Shown here: positions 56,672 through 64,000 of the stretch, in pieces
How the letters are laid out: each line of letters begins with the position of its first letter
Position numbering within the stretch: the stretch's first letter is position 1
Assembly: GCA_019916065.1 (NCBI GenBank)
Contig: CM034233.1
Coordinates: 3,599,501-3,663,500 of the forward strand
DNA length: 64,000 nucleotides
DNA from: Vitellaria paradoxa
Lineage: Eukaryota > Streptophyta > Magnoliopsida > Ericales > Sapotaceae
Direction of reading: 5' to 3'
Notes under the pieces: generated by a model
What the model was told of the DNA's origin: nothing
Seen by the model: only the letters and a program-made list of their open reading frames with translations
Database searches by the model: none
Position numbers and translations under genes: made by a program

Positions 56672-59600
56672 TCAAGCGAAATATCTCTTCAGGTGTTCGC
56701 TATTCCAGGGGTGAGGTAGAGTCCTTCCATTGGAATCCCTGAGCCAATAGGTTCCTTCCCTGGAGCAGGAGACGACGACATATGGCCCCTCCCAATTTGG
56801 ACCGAGCTTGCCTTCTCGAGGATCGCGAGTTGATTGGTTCACCCTCTTAAGCACCAGATCGCCAGTTTTAAATTTCCTAGGTTTGACCCTCTGACTGTGG
56901 TAGTGCTTCATCTTCTACTGATATGCTACCATTCGAACGACCGCTTGCAATCTTTTCCCTTCTAGCAGATCCAGATCAGTCTTTAACGCGTCTTCACTAA
57001 TGTCTGGGTCAAATAATTCGACCCTCGGGCTGTGTAGACCGATCTCAACTAGGATCACTGCCTCTGTGCCAAACGTTAAAGAAAACGGTGTATATCATGT
57101 AGGAGTTCGCTCCGTGGTTCGGTAGGCCCACAGTATATTGGCGAGCTCATCCGCCCATAACCCTGTGGCTTTCTCCAACCTAGTTTTGATGATTTTCAGC
57201 AGGGACCGGTTAGTTACTTCTACCTGTCCATTGGCTTGGGGACGTTCAGGGGACGAGTAATGATGGTGAATCCCCAACTGTTCGCAAAGCTCATTGAACA
57301 ATCGACTTTCAAACTGTTTTTCATTATCGGTTATCACCACCCTTGGGATACCAAACCTGCATACAATTCCCTGCCACAGGAACTTCCTCATGTTTTGATC
57401 AGTAATGCTAGGCAGGGCTTCGGCTTCCACCCATTGCGTAAAATAATCTATGGCTACCACTGCAAATTTCCTTTGTCCCTTCCTTAGGGGGAGAGAGCCG
57501 ATAATGTCAATTCCCCATTGAGCGAAAGGCCATGGGCTCTGTATAGGGGTCAAGTCTTGAGCTGGTTTTCTAGAAACATTGGCAAACCTCTGGCATTTGT
57601 CGCATCTTCTCACCAAGTTCTGGGTATCTTTTTCTATGGTGGGCCAGTAATAGGCTGCGCGCAAGACTTTTTTGGCTAATATTCTCCAGCCAGAATGACT
57701 ACCACAAACTCCTTCGTGAATTTCCCTGAGTATATACTCAGCCTTAGGCTCGGTTGCGCACCAAAGCAATGGTAAAATATGCCCCCTTCGGTATAGTACT
57801 CCCTCAATGATCACATACCTGGTCGCCTAGTACTGAACTCTTCTCTGCTCGTTCCGGTCTTCGGGAAGTCTCCCCCTTCTAAGTATTCACGAATCGGCTT
57901 CGCCCACATTGCCTCCACCTTTATCTGGTAAGATGTTAAGATGATAAGTCATCAATTGGGGGTCAATCCCGCTCATATCTTCGTGAGACCAGGCGAACAC
58001 GTCTAAATTCTGCTGGAGGAATTCCTTCAACCCCTGTTTTTGCTCGTCTGTTGCTGAGGCACCTATCTTCACAATTCTCTGGAGTCCAGGCCCCCCAACC
58101 GCTATCTCTTCCAAGTCACCACCCGGTTCTCCCCTTCTTACTTTCTCTTCATCTCGAACCTCCAGCTCTTCCACAACTAATGCTTCTCTGCTGGCGCTCC
58201 GAAGAGATGATGCATAGCACTCCCGTGCAGCCCTCTGGTTTCCTTTAACGCACCCAACTCCTTGAGCCGTCGGGAACTCGATCTACAAGTGGTAAGTTGA
58301 CATGACTGCCCTGAACTGATTTAAGGCGCCTCTCCCAAAAATAACGTTGTACGCCAAAGGAGTGTCGACCACCAAGAAGTGTACCATTTTCGTCGCTTGC
58401 AGTGGCTCCGATCCAAAGGTGACAGGTAAAGAAATTGCTCCGATTGGCTCGACACGGTCACCCGCAAATCCGACCAAGGGTGAACAAACCGGACGTAATT
58501 TTTCCTTTCTGATATCCATCTTCTCAAATGCCCTCTAATAAAGAATGTCAGCTAAACTCCCACTGTCTACTAGAATCTTCCATGTCTGAAAGTTGGCTAT
58601 TATAGCGAATATTACCAAAGGGTCGTCGTGCAGGTGACATAAGTCGGAGGCCTCATCCTCCGTAAAGATTATCTGCGCCAACTCTTCCCTGGTTCTTTTA
58701 GATGGTTAGACTATCGCCATTATCTCTTTGACTCCGTCAACCTCTTTGACATACCTTTTGCGCGCTGAAGAGGTCCCAGCCCCTCCTGCTATAACCCGTA
58801 TCTCTCCCATGGGGCGTTGTGTTCCGCGACCCTCGTCTGGGCTCTTTCTCCCAGCGTCCCCTCGGGGTGGACTTCTCCTATTATCTCTTCGATCTCTTTT
58901 CCGCCCCGCAATGAACCCGTTATACTTGCCTTTGCGTATTAGTTCTTCAATCATTCTTCTAAGGTCGAAGCATTCCTCCGTGTCATAACCGTGGTCTCTA
59001 TGGTATAGACAATACTTGGTCCGCTTTCTAGATTCTGGAGGGGCTTTCATTTCCTTGGGCCACTTAAACTCCGGATCGTCCCTAATGGTGTGCAGCACCT
59101 GTTCTAACCGAGAGTTCAGTGGAGTGAATTCCATGACTTCCCTTATATATCGGTCCCTCCGATCCACTGTCATTCCTGTCGAACCGGAAAGCCGAAGGGC
59201 TTTTGCTCTCCTTTCGTCCCTTGGATTACTTTGCCTTTTCCTGGAGAACAAGGTATCGGCATCCCTCCGTGCCCTCATCACATCTTCGGCGTTCATGTGC
59301 TTTTGAGCTCGGGACATCAGCTCGGCCATACCCTCGGGCGGCCTTTTTGCCAACGAGAATGCGAACCGCCCTTATCTCAGGCCACTCATAAAAGCTGTCA
59401 GTGCAACCTTCTCATCGGCCTCTTCCACCTCTAACATTTCCTGATTGAACCGGTAGACATATTCTCGGAGGCTCTCTTCTTTCCCCTATTTGACCGTGAG
59501 CAGGTGAGCCGCGGGCTTCCTCTGACATTGTCCTTCGATAAAGTGAGAGACGAACTGCTTGCTCAACTGCTTGAAGTTTTCAATTGACCCTGGCTTGATC

Positions 59601-60283
59601 TTGTTGTACCATGCCCAAGTTGGCCCCTTCAAGGTGATGGAGAACGCTCGACATTTGATCTCATCAGGGACGGTATGAAGGTGCATAGACGAGTTGTACA
59701 TGTCTAGGTGATCGACCAGATCTTTTGAGCCATCATAAGGCTTGATCACTGGCATTTTAAACTTCGGAGGTAGAGGACAATCCATCATGGATGGCGTGAA
59801 AGGCGTTCGCGTCTTATCAACAAAGTCCTCCGTAGGCCCGGCATTTTTTACCGCTGCTACGGCTCCGTCGATCTAGGCTTGCAAAACCCCGAACCGCTGT
59901 TCCATGAATCCAGCTTCTTGCGGTCTGTCTTGCTTTCCGCCGTGACGATGCGGAAGGGACTCACTATACGCCCTATCCTCCAGTGCTGGGTTACTTCTCT
60001 GGGAAAGATCCATTCTTCCGTTATTTTCGCCCATGACTCCTTCGTTTGCATCATTATGGATTGCTCCGCCGTTGCCTATTCCGTTATCAAGGTCATGGTA
60101 AGGGCGTGGGGGAGGAATCTGGGCCAAATGATCTACCCGCTCCATGATCGCTTGCAGGGTGGCAGCCAACCCCGCAAACTGCCTTTCCATGGCGGTGATT
60201 CTGTCCCCTATTTCATTCTGATTCTCCATAGATGGTGCTGACTCCGTTAAACGAGTTTGTACGTCGGATCTCGTACGGACCAT
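56672..60283 (-). pseudogene. gag-protease-integrase polyprotein of the gypsy element, RT/RNase H deleted
   Basis: One reading frame runs from ATG 60283 to the stop at 56672 but is broken by about nine stops (for example at 59873, 59486, about 59354, 58706, 58283, 57887, 57092 and 56912). Gag: MVRTRSDVQTR start, PYDGSKDLVDHLDMYNSSM, TWAWYNKIKPGSI and a CX2HX4HX4C knuckle (CLYHRDHGYDTEEC). Protease: ILVDSGSLADIL. Just after the pre-RT block GIDPQLMTYHLNILPD (near 57,920) the sequence passes within about 50 bp to the linker before integrase (GRLPEDRNEQRR). About 2 kb of RT and RNase H is therefore absent by comparison with the family. Integrase: zinc finger H..H..CDKCQ, then Asp in GIDIIG, Asp in VITDN and Glu in GQVEVTNRS, with a GPYVV..S...GTYWL C-terminal domain. 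The protein cannot be made as a whole. Confidence 0.9.
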
Positions 60284-60309
60284 GAAAGTGGAAACCTTTC
60301 AGTTGAGTT

Positions 60310-60327
60310 CCCACAGACGGCGCCAAC
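60310..60327 (-). other. Primer-binding region of the gypsy element
   Basis: Minus-strand GTTGGCGCCGTCTGTGGG directly follows the 5' LTR. This sequence is common at the same place in plant gypsy elements of the Tat group. The tRNA used was not worked out. Confidence 0.7.
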
Positions 60328-60939
60328 TGATAGTGCAGAAATTTCGTGGTTCTTCAATCCGGGCCTTCGTTGACTCGCCCTCCCGGAGAATGACGGAACT
60401 CTCCCTAAAATGATCACCATTGTGTTGCCTGCCAAAAAATCTCCGATACTTAAATTAGCACAGGTGGTAGGGTTTTCGTATAGAAAGGAGAGAAAGAGAG
60501 AATTTTTCCATACCTGTTAGGTTGATTTTATCCCCTACTTATCGGAATATTTTGTAGGGTTGTAGTTGGAGTCAAATTAGGAATTTTTCCAGATTTGTTG
60601 CGATTTTCTTAGCCGGATAAAGCAGGCAGGGGATTCAAATCAATCTCTATATTTCCCATTGATCTTGCCCTTGAAGTTGTCAAAGTACCCGTGCCTCCTC
60701 GTCGTCCCAGGAAGAGGAGTTCGAGTCGATAGGGTGGTTAGCTAGCTCGCCTGAATACCTCGGATCACTTTATCTGTTCAAGTTACAGGATCACTTCGGT
60801 CATCCAAAGGAGCAGATCGGCCCACCCCCGATCGGTGGGTTGACTCGATTCCCCTTCTCTGGATTTTCCCGATCCTTTCACTCTGACGCCGAGGAGTCTC
60901 CAAGTCATTTTAGATGTTCTCAAAATATCCTCATTATCA
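60328..60939 (-). repeat. 5' LTR of the gypsy element
   Basis: 612 bp, TGATA/TATCA ends, followed at once by the target duplication AACCT. Confidence 0.95.
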
Positions 60940-60944
60940 AACCT

Positions 60945-61592
60945 AAAATTTAAAATTTTTTATCATAATAAAATTACTTATATCATCGGTAATTTTTTTT
61001 TTCAAATTTATTAAAGTAGCAATTGCCCCCGCTTGGTTATAAAAAAAAAATCTCTAAAAAGGCAAAAAATGTTTTTGTGTGTTCTCTCTTTATATTTTGT
61101 TTAAAAAAATTAATTTCTATAATAAATAGATGTATTTATGGTATTATAAATAAATTTTGATTGGATATTTTTATAATGATATTTATGGTATTATAATTCT
61201 AATCAAATTTTTTAATTTTTTATGGTTTTTATGGCATTATAATTTGTAATCATTTTTTTTTTCTTTCCAATTTTTCATGAATACCATTTGGAAGAGTATG
61301 CTTTATTAAAAAGTTTCCTTTTCCACTTTAAAAAGTAAAGTGGACAACCTTTTCAAAAGACGACCCATGTCCAAGCCCGGTCAACGAAATTGGTTTTTCC
61401 TTCAACGGAAATTATGGATTCAAGTCCGTCTACATGGATATTTATACTCACACATATAAATAAATGCCAAACACTGGCATCAAGTCCGATACATATTCAT
61501 GTGCAGATATATATATATATATATAACCTTTCTTAGCAACTGAGATAATCATTATAATGATCAAAGTGAACCAAAACGAGCGAGAGTCAACG
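60945..61592. other. AT-rich spacer
   Basis: Sequence between the retrotransposon and the 3' end of the membrane protein gene. A (TA)n run lies at about 61508-61525. No gene is visible. Confidence 0.5.
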
Positions 61593-62597
61593 TCAAACAC
61601 GGAATTGCTCAAGCTGAACATCCCTACTTGCCTTCAGAGGAACATACTCTCCCAGATAAATGACCTCGAGATGATCCGAGAGGGCCGACTTATCAATATT
61701 CTCGTGGTGATACGACTTGCAGACGAAGTAGATCACCGTCTGGATGACTAACCCAAACAAGAACAGCTTGAAAATCAGCAAAAAACACAGCACAGCAATA
61801 CCAATCCTACCCGCTATGCTATTTGAATCCGTATACAAGACCTCGGCATCGAACAGAATTCTAATGCCGATGAGAGAGAGAGTCAGCTTGACAAAGACAA
61901 CAACAGCAATCCATAATTTCCCCTTTATCAAGTTCTTGCTCTTGATCATGGCTCTGAACCCATAAGAGTCTTCCAAAACAGAGACAACGCTAGCCAGGTG
62001 CCAAATAATGGTCATGTACACGAACCCAATCGCGTAGAGAATCAACAAAATGACCAAAATAGGCAAGCCCGCCTGGGTTCTATAGTCTATGTAAGACCAG
62101 AGAACTAGGGCTCCGACTAGGAGGACGTGGTAAAGGAAGAAAGCCAAGAAGGCGCAGAGGAAGGTTACCATGAGCCTCTTCCAGACCTTGGGAACGACGC
62201 TCATGATCTTCTTGAAGGTGATCTCGCGGCTCGTGTAGATGCAGGCGATTGTGTAGACCACTGCTGAGGTGGAGAGGAGAGAGAAGATGAGGAGGAATAT
62301 GAAGTAGACGATCTTGACCGTCCAGAAGACGGCCCATTCCGATCTCAAGACTTCGGTGAGTCGTTTGTGGTAGAGGCTGGTCGTCGGAAAATGGCGGAGG
62401 CGGAATTCGTTGTGGACGATCTTGGAGAAAATTAGTGCGGAGACTGAGATGTGAGCTAGGAAGATGAAGGAGAGTGGGAGGATCAGAGAGAGGGTGATTT
62501 GGCTGAAGATTCTCCTCCATTTGATGATGATCCTGTAGGACTCTACGTAGATGCCGAATAGTCCTAAGAACAGCATCTCTTCTTGCTCTCTATCCAT
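61593..62597 (-). CDS. Plant-specific multi-pass membrane protein, single exon
   Basis: 334 residues from ATG 62597 (MDREQEEMLFLG); the open frame extends upstream without an ATG. Hydrophobic segments lie at about 33-55, 90-120, 143-168, 178-203, 227-247 and 264-292, so six helices are likely, with a cytosol-like charged tail of about 40 residues. The N-terminus MDREQEE..FLG.FGI..E.Y.II..WR.IFSQITL.LILPLSFIFLAHI matches a plant family often named, with little evidence, polyadenylate-binding protein 1-B-binding protein. No catalytic motif is seen and the function is unknown. The frame has no lesions. On the minus strand a TATATATA (about 62646-62655) lies about 50 bp upstream of the ATG. Confidence 0.85.
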   Translation of the reverse strand: MDREQEEMLFLGLFGIYVESYRIIIKWRRIFSQITLSLILPLSFIFLAHISVSALIFSKIVHNEFRLRHFPTTSLYHKRLTEVLRSEWAVFWTVKIVYFIFLLIFSLLSTSAVVYTIACIYTSREITFKKIMSVVPKVWKRLMVTFLCAFLAFFLYHVLLVGALVLWSYIDYRTQAGLPILVILLILYAIGFVYMTIIWHLASVVSVLEDSYGFRAMIKSKNLIKGKLWIAVVVFVKLTLSLIGIRILFDAEVLYTDSNSIAGRIGIAVLCFLLIFKLFLFGLVIQTVIYFVCKSYHHENIDKSALSDHLEVIYLGEYVPLKASRDVQLEQFRV

Positions 62598-62645
62598 GGC
62601 TGTGTTGAAACTTGAAAGATGGAGAGAGATGGAGAAGTGAAGAGG

Positions 62646-62655
62646 ATATATATAC
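62646..62655 (-). promoter_or_regulatory. Putative TATA box of the membrane protein gene
   Basis: Minus-strand GTATATATATCC stands about 50 bp before the ATG at 62597, followed by a CT-rich leader, as is common in plant promoters. Confidence 0.5.
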
Positions 62656-64000
62656 ACGCAGAGAGATGGACTAATGGCGTGGATAATGGTTCCCGAAGGA
62701 GGAATCAAGGAGATGGACTAGGTCTTTTTATCTGCCAAAATACCCTTGGTTTTCAAATAAATATCCAAACCAACCCCCCCTGTTTTTGCTTTTGCCAATT
62801 TTACCTGGATAATATGATTAAAGTTTTTTTAAAAAAGTTAAAAATATATATATAAAGGAGAAAATATTATTTAGCACAATTTATCAAGAGAATATCCCAT
62901 AATGTGATTAAAGTTCTCTTTTATTAGGTAAATTCTATTATTATCAAAGAATTTTTCTTTTATTTTGATTTCGTGAAGTCTTAAAAAAAATTGTGTAATT
63001 GAAGACACTATTGGGAAGAAATAAATTTAGGTCTCTCCCCCCACTCTCTCTCCCGCTATCAAAAAGTTGAAATTTCTTTTTTAAATAATAATTTTTTTAA
63101 ACAAAAAATTCCATTTTATTACACCACAATTGCACAAAAATACCTAATCTAATTGCACTTAAAATAAAAAGTTCACTTACTTATAATTTCAAATTTTTAA
63201 TTCATTAAATAAAATATTTAGTGAAAAATTTTTATTTTTTTAAAGTTTCTTTAAATAATAAGTACAGTAGAAAGTTTACTAGGTACAACGAAAAATGATT
63301 AATATTCTCATTGCAAAAATTATGTTCTTATTTGTGCAGCCAAAAAGATATCTTGCTATGTACTTACTTAAATTGAGACTAATTAATTTGATAATTATAT
63401 AATATAATTACTTAATTCAGTGCACTCAAACATATTAGCTAATAAAATATACAAAATATATATAAGAGGATTACTTTTTCATCTATCCTAGTATTTATAT
63501 CATTATTTAAAATTTAATGCTATCTATTACTATAGTCAAATTAAGATAAAGTATGTTAAATATTTTACATTTACAAATACCAGAAATATATATAAAATAA
63601 AAGTTTCTCTCTACATGATATCATTATTTATACTTACAACTAACTTGCGTATCAAAATATTTCTTAGTTAGAAACTCTTTTCGATCATTTTATTTTATTA
63701 TTTTTTAATATATAAGTCTGCACTGAAATGGGTCTAAAGAAAAATAGGATTAAATTTTTTTTTGCATATTATTTATTTATTTATTTATGAGAGGTCTAAT
63801 TAGATATTTTACCACAAATTGGAGGAGGAGAAACAGTGGGATGGTTGCGATTGTAATTTTAGTCCGAAGAAGAGGAGATGATTCAAAAGTAGAAGCAGTC
63901 TTGTTTGGAAAATGGGAAAAGGACAGCGAGGACCGAGTCGTCGGGAATCGGCATCTTCACGGCGCTTACGCTGGGGTTGGGGGGAAGACGCCAAAGTCTC
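62656..64000. other. AT-rich spacer to the window end
   Basis: No supported gene. The last 200 bp are GC-richer on the minus strand and could be the beginning of a gene lying outside the window, but the open stretch at 63809-63994 has no ATG and no domain. Confidence 0.45.

Larger units (their letters stand above)
52678..60939 (-). mobile_element. Tat-type gypsy LTR retrotransposon, complete ends, no RT
   Basis: An 8,262-bp element has two 612-bp LTRs (52678-53289 and 60328-60939), each running TGATA...TATCA, and a perfect 5-bp target duplication AACCT (52673-52677, 60940-60944). It is transcribed right to left: next to the right LTR is GTTGGCGCCGTCTGTGGG (primer site region), then gag, protease, and integrase, and a G-rich polypurine tract lies next to the left LTR. 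Reverse transcriptase and RNase H are missing. An antisense ORF with a gypsy-type transposon domain and a 78-bp tandem array lie between integrase and the 3' LTR, as in the Tat lineage. By eye the LTRs differ at about fifty positions, so the insertion is moderately old. Confidence 0.93.

Noticed and set aside
63809..63994. Possible N-terminal exon at the window edge
   Set aside because: The frame has no ATG inside the window and no recognisable domain; it may be leader sequence of a gene outside.
1..64000. tRNA, rRNA and CRISPR features
   Set aside because: No tRNA cloverleaf, rRNA block or CRISPR-type array was noticed; the only tRNA-like sequence is the promoter of the SINE at 46686.

Overview
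The window is nuclear DNA from a flowering plant, most likely a dicot. It is AT-rich, its genes have short exons with GT..AG introns and plant-type products, and it is crowded with plant transposable elements (CACTA, MULE- and Harbinger-like MITEs, RTE and other LINE fragments, an Au-like SINE, a gypsy LTR retrotransposon with an antisense extra ORF). Exon limits were set by hand from splice sites, frame continuity and family conservation.

Left part (1-27 kb): a tandem, same-strand cluster of intronless BAHD acyltransferase genes of the vinorine synthase-like type. Three copies are intact (12101-13408, 18032-19339, 25748-27121). One is a recently broken pseudogene (845-2217). One is a 219-bp relic that kept only its two ends (16942-17160). 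Between the first two copies lies a complete 6.8-kb CACTA element (4203-10986) with a TAT target duplication. Its gene, in five exons all in phase 0, fuses the N-terminal part of the TNP2 transposase to a TNPA-like protein with the catalytic core missing. AT-rich spacers carry degenerate tandem arrays and related MITEs.

Middle part (28-51 kb): two conserved housekeeping-type genes, both on the minus strand. One is an eight-exon PP2C phosphatase (38185 to 27979). The other is a six-exon RAB18/RABC small GTPase (50554 to 41305). Their introns hold most of the mobile DNA: a zf-RVT LINE relic, a possible TRIM, a fold-back element, a MULE-like MITE, a 5'-truncated RTE LINE, a satellite-like array with a unit of about 130 bp and an Au-like SINE. 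From memory, the same two gene types are neighbours in Arabidopsis (At1g43890/At1g43900), so this may be old microsynteny.

Right part (51-64 kb): an 8,262-bp Tat-type gypsy retrotransposon on the minus strand (52678-60939), with two 612-bp LTRs and an AACCT target duplication. It has lost reverse transcriptase and RNase H, keeps gag, protease and integrase in one frame broken by stops, and carries a degenerate antisense ORF and a 78-bp tandem repeat. Beyond it is a single-exon gene for a six-helix plant membrane protein (61593-62597, minus), then AT-rich sequence with no visible gene.

The genes do not form one pathway. The BAHD cluster is a specialised-metabolism array. PP2C and RAB18 are signalling and membrane-trafficking genes. 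The rest is mobile DNA at different stages of decay.
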